Of a DNA stretch of 64,000 nucleotides, positions 1-63,599 are shown one piece after another. Numbering within the stretch: the first letter of the stretch is position 1; every line of letters begins with the position of its first letter. The notes below the pieces were generated by a model. The model did not search any database. It worked only from the letters and a program-made list of their open reading frames with translations, and was not told where the DNA came from. Position numbers and translations under genes: made by a program. The DNA is from Romanomermis culicivorax (taxonomy: Eukaryota; Nematoda; Enoplea; Mermithida; Mermithidae), in NCBI GenBank assembly GCA_963922205.1, contig CAWUHX010000133.1, positions 186,001 to 250,000 on the forward strand, given 5' to 3'.

Positions 1-1335
1 AGCTAATCGCAATGTCCAAATTATTTTCTTCCAGTGCACAAACAATAGTCACTTCAGGATTATTGAGGTTTAAGTTCGAGTTTGGGAATTGCAGACATTT
101 TCATATTTATTTGCTTAGATATGTATAAGAAAATTATGCGAAAATGTTAGTGCAACCCGACTGCTCGAACTGGGGATAATCTCGACATTGAGCTTGTTAT
201 AATCCTGATGATATTCAAGTTATACCAAACTTGAGATCAAACCGAGTCGCCTTCTTGTTCGAGATTATCTTGAGCTCGAGCTCGGACCCCTTTAGTGCAA
301 CTGGGCCTTGATTACAGTCATTGGGCACCGATCTGCAAATGGGAGAACAGGGTAAAGCATACAAAAATGCACCTGATTCAGCCCTGCCTAGATTAGGAGT
401 GTGCGCGAAATCCCGTGTACCCGGTTCTCCTCGACTCTACTCGCACTCCCACGGCAACAGTACGACTTTTTTGAAAGCAAGATCGGAGCGACAAAGATGA
501 GTGAAATTGCTTCCCATTTGCAATCCCGCAAAAAGCGCTCTTTCTGCAAATTTCAGTTTAAATCCAAAAACTGTGAATGATGCTATTTTGTTCAATAGTT
601 AAATAGAAGAGAATGAATTTGTTTGTAGCTTGTAATCAGTAGAACTTACGGAGTGAATTCTATATGATATGTTATATAAAATGAGTGAATGAAATGTATC
701 TTGCACAATCAATTCTGTTCTTTGAAGATTTTGTGCTGTAGCTCTTTTTTCTAAAAAAGCTGAATGGGATTTTATGTGCCACTTTCCCACAGTTGATTCC
801 TTTTGTTGACATCAAATTCAGTAAAAATAATTAACACAGTTGGAAGCAAACATGTGTGAGAGGGGACATGGAGGTATAAACTTCCACAAGGGTTTTGAAA
901 CTGGAAAATTTGTTATGCAAAAATTTTTTTGGTCAACTTTTTTTGGATTTTTTGTCTCACAAAATGCCAAAACACCAAGGTCCACGCCTGTACCCTCCTA
1001 AAAATTTCAGAGATGCACATGCTTGGTTGAAAAGTGTGTTGATGCACTCAGCTGCAGAATATACTTTTTCACAGACATAGAAAATTTTTTTGAGAAAGAA
1101 TGAAAATCCAATATAAAGAAAGTGAATTTTCTCCAACTTTGACCCAAGTTCTCAAAAATCTAGTCCACTTCTTTTTCTAGCGTGGCAACTATCGAAGCAA
1201 GTATATTCTGTTTTTTTTCTGCCCCATCGGGGCATTTTCTCATAAACTAGTTCATCTCTTTTTAGTAGGCCTCAACCATGCACGGAAACTTTCATAGAAG
1301 CACACCCCAGATAGTTTTTTGTGTAAAATGGTGCA
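1..1335. other. intergenic, no gene seen
   Basis: AT-rich sequence with no ORF over about 65 codons on either strand, no splice-framed coding segment and no RNA gene I could recognise. Confidence 0.6.
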
Positions 1336-1339
1336 TCCG

Positions 1340-1745
1340 TTGAATTCTCGGCAGTCAAAAACCCCTTCCATAAAAAATCACGAAAATACGCTAGTTTACA
1401 CCTGGGATAGTTTTTTCATGTAAGCTGATCGCATTCATCAAATCCCCGCGGTCGAAAACCCGTTTCCACCGAAAAATCACGGAAATACGTTTGTTTACAC
1501 CCGGGATAAGTTTTTGTGTAAAGTGATCGCATTCATCAAATTCCCCATGGTTGAAAACCCCTTCCAACAAAAAATCACGAAAATACGCTTGTTTACACCC
1601 GGGATAATTATTTTGGTGTAAAGTGAGGACGTCTATTGAATTCCCCGCGGTCGAAAACTTCTTCGAATGAAAAACCACGGAAATACGCTTGTTTACACCC
1701 GGGATAATTTTTCGTGTAAAGCGACCGCGTCCATCAACATTCTAA
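1340..1745. repeat. tandem repeat, ~100 bp x 4
   Basis: Four diverged copies of a unit with core TTTACACCCGGGATAA, near 1393, 1492, 1588 and 1691. Each is followed by a GTGTAAAG-type segment and a CGGTCGAAAACCCCTTC-type segment. Spacing is roughly 96-103 bp. Confidence 0.85.
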
Positions 1746-3694
1746 CAGTCGAAAACCCTTGCAGCCCAAAAATCCCATTAAGGCTACAGGTTGAATTGAG
1801 ACTGCAAAAAATAGTAGTGCGTTATGCTGCAAAAAAATTTTTTTTTGAAGCCGTAAGTATTATATAACAAAATTGGGAAATTCGGCGTTTTCCGGGACTT
1901 TGGACCACTATATAATTGAATTGAGGCCATATTTTAAAAAATGAAAAATCGCATTTGAGATTGCACCCCCAAGATGCTTAGGCCGAAGTATGGAGCATGG
2001 ATATGGCACACCCATAGATGAGCATGGTGGAACTGGGGGGCCTTAAAAAGTGCGTTTTTTCATGTTTTTGGGGCCCCACCGACCGAGCACCACTTGCAGA
2101 TAGAGGCGAAATGACCGAAGGCACCCCATAGTTTGCCTATATGCCCGATATTATGCAAAAAACCCGAAGGTTTTAGCTCCAACCGTTTTTGCTCTAGAGG
2201 GTGGGACACGAAATTTGGGTTCAATCTATGATTCAATCAGTTGATACGAGTTAAAAAAATAACTGTTCAAAATCTGATTTCCAACCAGCGTTTTTGGTTG
2301 CAGGCTTCTTTCTACATGTACAAAGAGATCGGCCGAGAAATCTTTGTGCAAAGAAAATTTTTTATGCAAAAAACACGATATTTCGTTTATTTTTGCACAA
2401 ACCTTCACCGTTTTTTTCCTCAAAGATTTTTTCCTCATGAGAACTGGACCTGAAGTTTTTTCCAAAATTGTCCGCATTTTTAAAAACGTTTATAATGTGG
2501 CTACGGACGCTTTTTTTATGCATTTTAGGAGCATACCCAAACATTTTTTTGTATTTGGAGTCAGAAACCCGCAAAACTGAGGGAAAAAAGTGAGAAAATT
2601 CTCGTTATGTTAGTCAAAATGAGCTCATGAAGAATATACTGGTGTTCTACAGGAGCGGGTAAAGAATGTTAACGATAGAGTTCTCATGAATTTATCTTAA
2701 TTATCATGAATATGTGCAAAAATATCCTGTCTAGGATTGCATAGATGGAGTCGAATTATTAATTTTTTTGATCGAAAAACTGTTCAAACTATATGTCAAT
2801 TTTTCCATTTAAATCAAACACAAAAAAAGAGAATTGCAGTTTTCAATCCCACTTTAATAAAAACAATAAGTTTAGAATTTCTATTCATTTGTCATTGATA
2901 AGAGATGCAAATTCGACGAAAATCCGCCCGCGAACGGGCCGACTAAGAGTAGTTAGAATTGGGTATAGCCCCTAAGGGCGAACAGCCCATTTGCGCGAAA
3001 GGGCTAAAAGCTCGAAACCCAGAAGGGATGTGCAAAAGGATCAAAAGCGCGTAAGTTTTATTTCCTTCGCTACCCGTGATCTGATTAAAACTGCCTGTGA
3101 GATAAGGCGCATAAAATGCAAATGAAGCCTAGGCCTTTTAAGTTGAAAATAAAAACAAAAATGCACCTAAAAAGTAAAATAAAAAACAATACGTTAAAGA
3201 AGTTGGCTCAGTTTTTTATTTATGTATTGATTTCACTGATTTCGGCATGTCACACAAGATTTTGCAGATTTGCAATTTGCATTCATTTTTTTCGTCAACC
3301 CATAACCATAAATAGAAACTGGTACTATAGTAAGGAAATCTCGAAAGAGTGACTCTGAGCTAAGGAGGGTCAATGTTTCTTTCTCATTTTACTTTTCAGT
3401 TTTATTTTTTCGCGTCTATCAGGGTTTTTTTCCGCACAGTGCGGATTTTTTGGAGGACGTGCGGAAAATTTTTGGAGAGTTTTCCGCACGGAACGGAAAC
3501 TTTTTTAATGTTTTTAGTGATTATTGAATGATGACTGGTGAGAAAAAATGATGTGTTTGGTGGACATTTTGCTACACTACCTCCGCAAATTTTCAACTTT
3601 CTTCTACCTGAAAAATCTGACCTCGGGGACTTCTGGTTGGGACCATACCTGTAAGAGGTCCGACTAGTAGGGGGGTCAAACCCAAATGGCTGCA
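1746..3694. other. intergenic repeat debris
   Basis: No supported gene. 2225-2440 is a diverged inverted copy of 53810-53985 (shared AATCAGTTGATACG and TCGGCCGAGAAAT segments). A hAT-like end with CAGGGTTTTTTTCCGCAC starts at 3420 without a clear partner end. Confidence 0.55.
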
Positions 3695-3702
3695 GTAGGG
3701 AC

Positions 3703-4756
3703 GGGGTGTAGCCAATTGCGCCCTTTTCATATGCTCTTTTGCCAATTGCGCCGATCCAAATGCGCACATGTCATATGCGCCATTATCATATGCGCTATTG
3801 GCAAATGCGCCGTGTGTTAAATGCGCCATTTGCAAATGCGCACTGTTCATTTCGGCCATAATTCTAATTGGACACTGAAAACATAGTATCAAATGAGAAA
3901 TGTAGTTATTCTTGAAGACCAAACAAATTAGGCAAAAACAACATTATAAATTATTATACAGTCATACAGGATCACACAGATAGTCACATAGCCAGAGTTG
4001 AAAATTACCAAAGTGCAATTATGTCACATTTGGAACTCTAGAATTTTTTACACCCAATCTACAGTATGATCAGGGTCAAATTAATGCTATTGATTTTATG
4101 ACCAGTATAGCTTATAATTTGACTGATCCATTGGCGTATTAAATACTGTAACTCTATGCATTTGTGTCTTGCTTATTTTGACTTTCGAACTCAAGTGGTA
4201 AGATTTGGAGTAAATGTTTAGTTTTGCTGCTTCTGAACAAATTTGAAGTATGAAGATACTGGGTACAGGATTATCTGATCATAGAATCATGATCAGATCA
4301 AGGAATCAAGATCAGATCATAGAATCATGATCAGATCAAAGAATCAAGATCAGATCATAGAATTATGATCAGATCATGAAATCATGATCATATCGTAGAA
4401 TCATTTGCAGTAGCTAAACTGTGATATAGATTAACTACGTAAGTCTGAGAAAAATAAACATACAGCAAAAATTTTCGGATCGGAAAAATTTTGTAAAAAA
4501 TGCTTCCTAAACAATTTCTGGAGACAATAGTCATCTTTGTCACTTTTTTTTATTACCGGTGCATCCATTGTCTTTCTATGATGAATTAAAACACAAAGGC
4601 GGCGCATTTGCAAAAAGCGCAATTGCAGTTGGCGCATTATACACATGGCCCAAATGCATAGGGCGCATATAAAAATGGCGCACTTGAAAATCGGCGCAAT
4701 TGGCTAGGGCGCAAATGGGAAAGCGCAATTGAAACTGGCGCATATGGCTACAAACC
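3703..4756. mobile_element. fold-back / MITE-like element with 8-bp TSD
   Basis: Flanked by an exact 8-bp duplication GTAGGGAC (3695-3702 and 4757-4764). The ends are inverted (GGGGTGTAGCC... against ...GGCTACAAACC). Both arms (to ~3860 and from ~4595) are arrays of ~16-18-bp units ending in GCGC (types ATATGCGC, AATTGCGC, AATGCGCC), in opposite orientation. The centre holds a 19-bp tandem array and ordinary AT-rich DNA. No transposase remnant. An 8-bp TSD fits the hAT/P group. Confidence 0.8.
4270..4408. repeat. 19-bp tandem repeat (GATCAGATCATAGAATCAT type), ~7 copies
   Basis: Consecutive 19-bp units alternating GATCAGATCATAGAATCAT and GATCAGATCAAGGAATCAA forms, inside the fold-back element at 3703-4756. 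Confidence 0.9.
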
Positions 4757-4764
4757 GTAGGGAC

Positions 4765-6117
4765 ACCCAGTTTCCAAAAATTTTGGGGTTGGGTCCTCGA
4801 ACATCCTGAAAAAAGTTGGAGAAATTTCAGAAATTTTCCCAAGAAGGCCAAAAAAGCAACTCTTTTCCAAGTTTTTTTGATTTTGGGCCCCTCAACTTGA
4901 TTACATTGGGGAAGAAATAGTTTTTTGGCCTTTTCTGGGAAAATACTCAAAATTTTCGGGTTTTTTAGATTCTTGTTGGATTTCTGGGATCACAAAATTT
5001 TAGCAAACTGCGCGCCCCCTCCCCAAATGGTCGAACCTTTTGCAGGTATAGTTAGGACAGAGGGTAAACACCAAATTCGTTGTCTGGGGGCACCCATTTT
5101 CCCCGTAATCCCGGGAGTCCTCAAGAAAAGTCGGATGAAATAGAAAATTTCAAAACTTTTCTCAAAAAAGACAAAAAATGCTGCTTTTTGCCCAATTTTG
5201 TCGAATTCAGGTGGAGAATCCCAACATTTGAGCACTTGGTCCGACTCAGTTGGAGGGACAGTTCTCCCAAACGACTCTCTCTCCAATTACAGGTACGCAG
5301 CGCAGGTATAGGTAGCACCAGTAATTAAGTATAACTTTAATTAAGTTTTATTGTGCTTGTGCATCCAGCACAGGTACGATTGTTGGCATGTCGATCTTCA
5401 TTATCAATTATTTTTGACACTTGACGGCATCATCCAGAATGTTGTATTTCATTTTTAATCGGCATTTTCGAGATTTTGTTGCATCTTGCATACCTGTAAG
5501 ATAAACAAAAATTGATCAAAAATGTCAATTTTCTCGACGCTTGGCGCCATGAATACATTTCTCACGATTTTTCAGGCAAAAATTACTATGTATTGAATTA
5601 TTTTTCGAACTTTTTTGGTTAAAAATTCGATTTTTTTTCTTCGGGAACCATCGTATAAAATTTTGGGCAGTCGATGGCCCTCCGCCCCAAAAAAGTCCTT
5701 TGACACTCCAGTTCTCGGGACTCCGTCACATTTATGATTCGATTCAGTCAAAAAAGTGGATTCTTCCCTTCTCTATGAGGAGGCCAAAGATCATTGGGGA
5801 AACATCATGTTTATAACGTCTGATTTGGATAGAACTGTGTCGATACCTGGGTGCTGCTAAAAAATTTCTATCACTCAACCAGGTTATTGATGGAAATTTC
5901 CAGTTGTTCAGTTTGTCGCTCACTGACAAGAGCTTTGAAGCAAATGAGCTTATTAGTTTTTTCAGATGTTGAACTTACTTTCATAGGATCGCTGCATTTA
6001 TCATTTCAAAATAAATATAGTGCATTTGGTTCACACCGATCTTATGGCGTTCAACTAACAGATTGTTGGGAGTGACCTCGCGGTGCGTCCCGTGTCGCAT
6101 TGCCACGCCACAAGGCC
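4765..6117. other. intergenic, diverged dispersed repeats
   Basis: No gene. 4760-5330 and 5500-5720 resemble the repeat family seen at 54019-54451 and 32450-32870 (fragments such as CCAAAAATTTTGGGG and the CTTGGCGCC-type core). Confidence 0.45.
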
Positions 6118-6119
6118 TA

Positions 6120-6503
6120 AAGGGTCATTTGCCCTTTCCGACGGAACGGAACGGAATGCTATCGACACAATGTTACCGAACGAAAGGGGAATTTTCGTTC
6201 CGTTCGATCTGGTTGGAGATTACTGTCGGTCATTTTCCACAAAATTGCAGTTACCCTTTCCGATTGAAAGCGGATTTTCAGCATGAACGTTTTAAGCTTT
6301 TGGACTTGCCTTTTTCGACGGAACGGATCGTCGACAGCTTGAACCGTTCAGCCGAAAACCCGCTTTCGGTCAGAAAGGACAATTGCAATTTTGCGAAAAA
6401 TGACCGACGCTTACGTCCAACTAAACGGAAACTACCGTTCGCTGTGGTTACGTTCCCTCGATTATATTCTGTTCCGTCGAAAAAGGCAAGTATATATGGC
6501 CTT
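6120..6503. mobile_element. hairpin MITE with long inverted arms
   Basis: The left arm (AAGGGTCATTTGCCCTTT then CGACGGAAC) is the imperfect reverse complement of the right arm (GTTCCGTCG then AAAAAGGCAAGTATATATGG). The inner parts also pair (TCGGTCATTTTCC with GAAAAATGACCGA; AAAATTGCAGTT with AATTGCAATTTT). A TA dinucleotide flanks both ends. The whole 384 bp would fold into one long hairpin. The 147-codon open frame across it is a by-product, not a gene. Confidence 0.7.
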
Positions 6504-6505
6504 TA

Positions 6506-7146
6506 AGAAATAAGTAAGAAATGGGTGGGTGTGAACTAAATAAGTAAGAAATGCACTGGTACCGTCATTTCTTCTTTTATTTATTTAATACCATAATTTT
6601 TCAGTTAACAATCCATACATAACGTAAGAAATTATGGCTAAAATGCATTTTCCAATATTTCAAAAGCTTCTGTATAATTTTTAATGCCAATATTTTTAAT
6701 CAAGCGTCCAGCATTATAACTGACCGCGTGTTTTACTAATTTAATATTATGACGTACTTGACGACGTTTGTTTAACATTTGTTTCATTAGGTTTGGTATG
6801 CAATTCGATAATCACTATTTTTTCCTCATTTTTATGACTAGTGTTTCTAGAGACTTTGAAACAATGGGGAAAATGGAACGGGGAAAATAGTTGCTGTTGT
6901 TAACGACATGTCTCCCCCAACTTCTTCGTCGACGGCATTTACCCCCTCAGTAGACCACAAATCAATTCAAATATCAAATTTCGATCAAAAAAATTCTTTC
7001 AAACCCAAAAATAATTAAAATGTAATTTAAGTTTAAATTTAATGTAATTTAACTTTAAGGGTTTTTTAAAAAAATTTTTCAACCTTTTGAAACAATTTTT
7101 TTAGTACAAAAACATGAAAGTAATTTTCAAAAATTTTTAATTTTAA
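6506..7146. other. intergenic, AT-rich
   Basis: Nothing recognised; low-complexity A/T runs towards 7000-7140. Confidence 0.5.
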
Positions 7147-7520
7147 GAGCGTCTTGGTATAGTGGTTATCGCCTCTGACTACTAGTTTCAAGAACTAGGT
7201 TCGATTCTGGGTGCAATCAGCAACTGACTCTAGCAGCTGGTCCAAGCAGACACACCTTTTCATCCATTTGAGGTAGATCGGCAAGCTTGGAACGCTACTT
7301 GCAGGGATTCATTCAGCTCGGTTAGCATCTTGGCGATGGTGCGATGAATGGGAAGGTGGGTCCATTCCATTATGAGGTAGGTGGCCGAATACGGCCTGCT
7401 TGTCTGTCAGACGCCAGCATGTGGAACGTGGCCTTCACTAGGCGGTAAATAGCACCCAAAGACGCCCCTGATATAAGGTGGGCATTTATATGACTGTAGG
7501 CCAACGTTTCCAACTGCGGA
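7147..7520 (+). repeat. tRNA-derived SINE
   Basis: The first ~70 bases form a degraded tRNA head with an A box (TGGTATAGTGG at ~7155-7165) and a B box (GGTTCGATTCT at 7198-7208), the internal Pol III promoter. A GC-richer body unlike the flanks extends to ~7520. The 3' boundary is uncertain. The head lacks good acceptor-stem pairing, so it is not a functional tRNA. Confidence 0.65.
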
Positions 7521-10500
7521 AAAATGGGTAGATATACCCGCTAAAATTGAAGAAAATTTACGCCTCACTTTGGTTTTGATTAATATGTTAAGATAGGCAA
7601 GTATTCTGATAGATTAAACTCCAGATTATTTAAAGATTATTAGCTTTTTTTGGCTCTCCACCGGGATTATTGCAGTTCGGTGCTCAACCGGAAATTTTGC
7701 TTCTCTCTCGATTTAATTTGTACGGATAATTCAATTTTTATCGAACAATAAGTTTTGCATGCGTAGAACTTCCCCCGTTCTGTACCACCACTCAAGTAAC
7801 GAATTTTTACTGTTGTTCTAGAAAAAGGAACAATGTGGAGATAAAGGAATTTTTATGTCGAAGCGACGAAAAGCCAGTATGGCGAGCCCGAAAGCCGACC
7901 ATCGTTTATTATTCTATTGCTTAATGTCCCGTGAAAAGAGAGAAAAGGGAAGGGAGAATAGGATGTTATCCTTAACCAAGCTTGAATGGCACGACGAAGC
8001 TTATACGAGTATATATTTAAATATATACAACGGCGCAAGTACCCATCTCGATCTCTCTTCCTTTCTCTCCCAGCTTTTTCTAGATTTTCTCATGCCAGTA
8101 TATATTTTTATATTAGCATTATTTTGGCTTTAGCGCTAGAAACCGTATATTTGATGCCTAAGCATTAAGTGTTGTTCGTCTCCGAAAGACGCGCGCTGCA
8201 CCGCAGCCATTTTAGCCAAATTCAATTCGACACGGTTCATATATGTAATAATAAATGCCGCACCACGCCACCAAACCACTGGCATGTTTTATTAAGAAAT
8301 CTTTACGTTTTATTTAATTTCCCGGGGGTAGTTTCAGTTAAAGTCTCAATGGACTTGATAAAGTTTTTGACATAACTCTCCCGGTTCGTTCGTCGGTCTG
8401 TCAGCATTTGACGAAATCAAATCCAATCGATATGGATGTGTGTTTGTTTCATTCAAATTACCTTCCTTAGTAAGATTTGTTAGCAGAGTTGACTATTATT
8501 CCATTCTTCATTACCCGCTGATTTTTAGTTTAGCGATGTTGGGTTGGGCTGCACCGCATTATTGGCAGACGCTTAAGACATGCGTAGATTAAACTTAGTT
8601 GAAGAAAGCTCTTAGTGATTGCAAATCAGCAGGAAAATTAGAGACTTATTCAAAAGTCCAAAAATGATTATTGTTGAAAAGCATTTATTCTATTCATGAA
8701 AGTCAACTAAGTAGAAATTGTAGAATATTCGGAGTAGTGAAAAATTTTTGAAATTAAAGATAGCGGTTGTCATCACAAGAGACGAAACACGAGATCACAA
8801 TACAACAAAAGCTTTTTTTACCTGCATTAAAAAATCATGAATTTTGACTGTTTCTTGCACTAAATTTCTTCCTTCCAGCCAGAGGAAATTTTTTCGCATT
8901 TATATTTATATCATTTATGGCAGAAAATGATACGTTATTATTTAGAAAATGAGCTTCTCATTTTGAGCAAGAGTTCTGATTACAGCTGTGTTTACGGTTG
9001 AACATAGATTTTCTTTCCGAGATCAAAATTGAACAAGTGAATATTAGCAAAACAGAATCAACAGTCAATATTCCAATAGATAGTGACTAACCGTTTTCCG
9101 GAGACTTAATTTTTAAAGATTGCTTGGATTAACCAATCCAAGTAAATACAAAATACAATCCGACGACCGCAATTTTTTGGGTGTTTCCCGGTTTTGGAAC
9201 TTAGTATTTTCTGATCACGAAATTATGAAAACAAATTTGTACGAGGCCAAAAATGTGTTTCGTACAGCAAAAAAATGATAAGAAATTTGTAATTATTTGC
9301 GCTATGAATTTCTCGAATCAAAATGTGTATTTATTGACAACCGTGCATCATTTTGATCTCTAATATTCCGACAATAAAACAGCTTTTGATCGTGCCCATT
9401 TCCATTGCACTTCAAAACTTTCAGTTGGTATGCGCATGTAGATAGTTTGAACTCATCCTGCATGTGCCGAAAAACTCTGGTGGAAAAACAGTTTTTGGTA
9501 ATTTTTCTGGCTAACAGTAGTGTTATACTTTAGCAGAGGCTGTCCTCTCCCTTTGTTACACATGATCATTATCCATTTTTATATTTTTGTAACTTAATCT
9601 ACAAATTATCGAGGCAATTGTGAGGTATAGTAAGTCTGAAAAAAAATTTTCTCCGTTTCCGAAACGCTGTTCTGCTTAAACTGAGTTTGTGACCGTTAAA
9701 GTAATTTTGATTTCCGACGTCCGCTCGTGTAGGTTCAGGATTATAGACACAACGCGGAAGAGGATGTCGGCGGAAGTACAATTCTTGGGAAACACGTTTT
9801 TCACCATGGAAAATCTTCTCTTCTCGGATAAACAACAAACTGAGTTTAGCGGCGTTAAACGGAGCTTGATAGAGCCCCATGAAACCTCTTTTCGTGAACA
9901 ATATTCAGACCGTCGTAATAGACTGAGTTTTGTCAAACAAGGCTTCAACTTGGTTTGACGATAAAACTGTAATGAAAAAATTTCTAAGTAACCCACCCAT
10001 ATTCTTCTAGAAAGTTCTTATTGGACTGCACGATCATTTTAGAAAATTATCAACTCATCAACCAGTTCCACGAATTTATACCTTCGAAATCATCGGTCGA
10101 GGTGTACTTCATTTTTTGTAATTGGATTTTTAATTGCAGCGTTCTCATCATCCGGAAATGCAATTTTTTCCTGTTTTGGACCGAATTTAACACGCACTCA
10201 CACAAGTTGTGAGGAAATATAAAATCCCAGCATGCCCAGGTTTTTTCGTTACCGTTATTTTTGGTTAATTTTTCTCTTCAGCGCTCTTTGTTCGTTTCGG
10301 GCAAATGTTTCGCAGTTTTTGTTTTATGTTCTTACGCTCATACACACACCACGCATCCTCTTTTCTGATATAATATCTCACGTTTGTCGCGATGTATACG
10401 AGTATTAAATGATAGATAGACCCAACAAAAAAAAGAACTATGTGTTGGTTTTCTTGCAGTGCAGCACAAAAAATTCCGGAACATTATTGATTCTAACAGT

Positions 10501-11023
10501 TGCTTTTTCTGTTTCAGGAAAATTTTTTTTCAGCAAGCACTAAAAGAATCCCAAGAAAATTTTTGTCGCTCAGATCAATTTGATACGACGAGTCCTCCAT
10601 TCCCTGGATATAGATACTGTGATGATGACCAAAAACGCCATTAGCCGTTGTTAGACGACTGAAGAATAAATTCGCACGTTGAAAACAGTGACGCTTTTTT
10701 CCGGCTCGCTGAAGTCCCGTTACGACGGTTTATAATTCGTGGAGTAACACCAATTCACCATCAGTTTACTGTGACGCTTAAAATATATACAGTAAGAAAA
10801 ACCCAGTTCTCTTATGCGAAATTATGATCGTTTGTGTATACGGCTGTTCTGCCGATCATCGTCGTAGACCTTTGTATTGCCATTTTTTATCATCATCTTT
10901 TGTGTCGTACTCGTCTAGCAGCAAAAGCGACAAAATTACAGTGATAACAGTAATAATTACAGTAATCGTGCGAAGACCAAGTAATTGTTGTTGCGACATT
11001 TTATTGACAAACAGCAAATCATT
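7521..11023. other. upstream flank of the calcium channel gene
   Basis: No protein-coding exon could be supported. The 5' UTR and promoter should lie in the last part of this stretch, most likely after ~10400, where the text becomes less A/T-monotonous, but I see no decisive TATA or initiator. Confidence 0.4.
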
Positions 11024-61480
<50,457 letters not shown>

Positions 61481-61559
61481 GAGAAGCATCGCTCTATCCA
61501 GCCAAAATATCGGGGTTTGTTTTTCGCAAACGGTCATTTTTACATCTTTCTGCGAACTG

Positions 61560-62235
61560 TGACCGGGTATGACTAAAACCCGGATCGGGTCCACGGATCC
61601 GGATCCGGATCGGGTTCCTAAAACCCGGATCACCACGGATCGGCGGATCGGGGGTTTTGCTCCTTAAACCATAGTTTCAGGTGCCTAAAACCTGGATCAC
61701 GGCGGATCAGTCCGGTGATCCGGATCAGTGGAAAATACGCCTAAAACCCGGATTTTCATCACGGAACACCACCCACGGATCGGGTTCCAATGTTTTAATT
61801 TTTGATCCGGATCAACATATGTTGATCCGGATCGTGAAGAATAAATTCACGCCACTTTGATCCTGATCAATATTTTTGATCCGGATCAAATTTTTTTCAA
61901 TTTTTCACCTAAATTAAATTTTTTTGAATTTTTTCGTCGAGAAGAGTAAATTCACGCCACTTTGATCCTGATCAATATTTTTGATCCGGATCAAATTTTT
62001 TTCAATTTTTCACATGGATTGAATTTTTTCGTCGTGATGAGTAAATTCACGCCACATATTCAGATTTTGATCCTGATCAATATTTTTGATCCGGATCAAA
62101 TTTTTTTCAATTTTTCACCTAGATTAAATTTTTTCGAAATTTTCCGTCGTGATGAGTATTTTCACGCCACATATTCAGATTTTGATCCTGATCGATTTTT
62201 GAGTGATCAGGATCAAAATCTGAATATGTAGCGTG
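61560..62235. repeat. array rich in GATCCGGATC, forward arm
   Basis: 61560-61840 holds many ACCCGGATC and CGGATCGGG motifs. 61845-62235 has four units of ~95-115 bp, each with TTCACGCCAC, TTGATCCTGATCAATA, TTTTTGATCCGGATCAAA and TTTTTTCAATTTTTCAC. Confidence 0.85.
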
Positions 62236-62239
62236 AAAA

Positions 62240-62960
62240 TTAATTTAACTTCCGGTTTGTAGCTGTTCCAGTGATGATAGGAAGTGCTTCTAGCAAGTTT
62301 CCAAAGTATTTTTAAGGTTTTTGAGTTTGAAAAATGGGTGATCTGTCAGGGGCCGATCCGGGTTTTAGTCGTGCATGACTCAAACCCGGATCACTTGGCC
62401 ATGGATCGGGCATATTTTCTTCCCGAAAAGTGTGTTCAAATTTTAGGGAACTTGTTTTCCTACGTTTTCAAGCATGCCCCATATCTCCAACTTAATTTTG
62501 AAAAATTAAAAAAAAATTTTAAAAATTATAAAAAGATTTGAAAAATGCGAAACATTCAAAAAAACCTCAAGTTTTTTAATTTTTGGTTTGTAAATGTTCC
62601 GCTGATGATAGGAAGTGATGCAAGTAAGTTTCCAAAGTATTTTTAAGGTTTTTTACTTTGAAAATTTGAGGGAAAAACACAGATTCATTTTGACGGATCT
62701 GCAAATTTTGGACCCAAAATGCATGTACAAAGTTTAGGAAACTTGTTTTCCTACTTTTTAAATATCGCTGACAATACTAAAGTAGTCTCTAAAAAATTAA
62801 AAGAAAATCTTAAGATACTTAAAAGTATCCAAAATATCAAATTTTTGATTTGTAAATTTAAATGCTGTAAAACATTCAACTTGTTTTGACCATACAGTAT
62901 GTAAGTGATACAAACAAGTTTTCAAATTTTTTTCAAGGTTCCAACCTCTAATACTGGATT
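62240..62960. repeat. degenerate ~300-340-bp direct repeats
   Basis: Shared blocks TTGTA-type then GTTCC, TGATGATAGGAAGTG, AAGTTTCCAAAGTATTTTTA and AAGGTTTT occur near 62255 and 62585. A weaker third copy lies near 62850. Confidence 0.65.
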
Positions 62961-63599
62961 GATCCATTGAGGTTCAGTGTCGTATCACTTGAAATATAAA
63001 ACAATTTATAGGAAAATTGCATGAATACTTCTTTATTATTTTAGTAAAAATAAAGATGCCAGGAAGCGGGACGATGAATTGCTGTTCAAAGCCCGTCGTC
63101 AGGGTCTTTGTGTACCCCCTGATATATTTTATTTGTTTTTGTTTTTATTTATATTACTAGTTTGCTAGTGTTCCGCGTGCCGTTTTGAATTGTATTTTGT
63201 TATTTGTGCGTACTTATTTTACTGTAATTTTTCTTTCAAGTAAAATAAGTTTCAAATTCCATATTGATCCACTGATAACTGAGTATGACCAGAATTTTAA
63301 GACCAAAAGTGAGTGGACATTTTCGACCATGCTGTAAAACATTCAACTTGTTTTGACCATACAAATTGACACAAGCATGTATTGTAACCGTTTTCGAGTG
63401 ATCTGGATCTGTCCACTCGAACTTTGAACCAAAAATGCGTTAAAGAAAATTCGGATCTGAATACGTGACGCCAACATATGTGCCATGATGACGAAAAATT
63501 GCAGTCTGGTCAAAAAATATAAAAAAAACATTGATTCAGATAAAAAATGTGATGTGGATCAAAAATTGAATACGTGAAGCAATAATATGCATCACCATG

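Noticed and set aside
6063..6506. 147-codon open frame upstream of the channel gene
   Set aside because: It lies wholly inside the hairpin MITE; the frame follows from the inverted arms and no domain is recognisable.
7855..8133. 92-codon + strand open frame (MSKRRKASMASPKADH...)
   Set aside because: No domain, AT-rich low-complexity second half, no start or splice context; likely chance.
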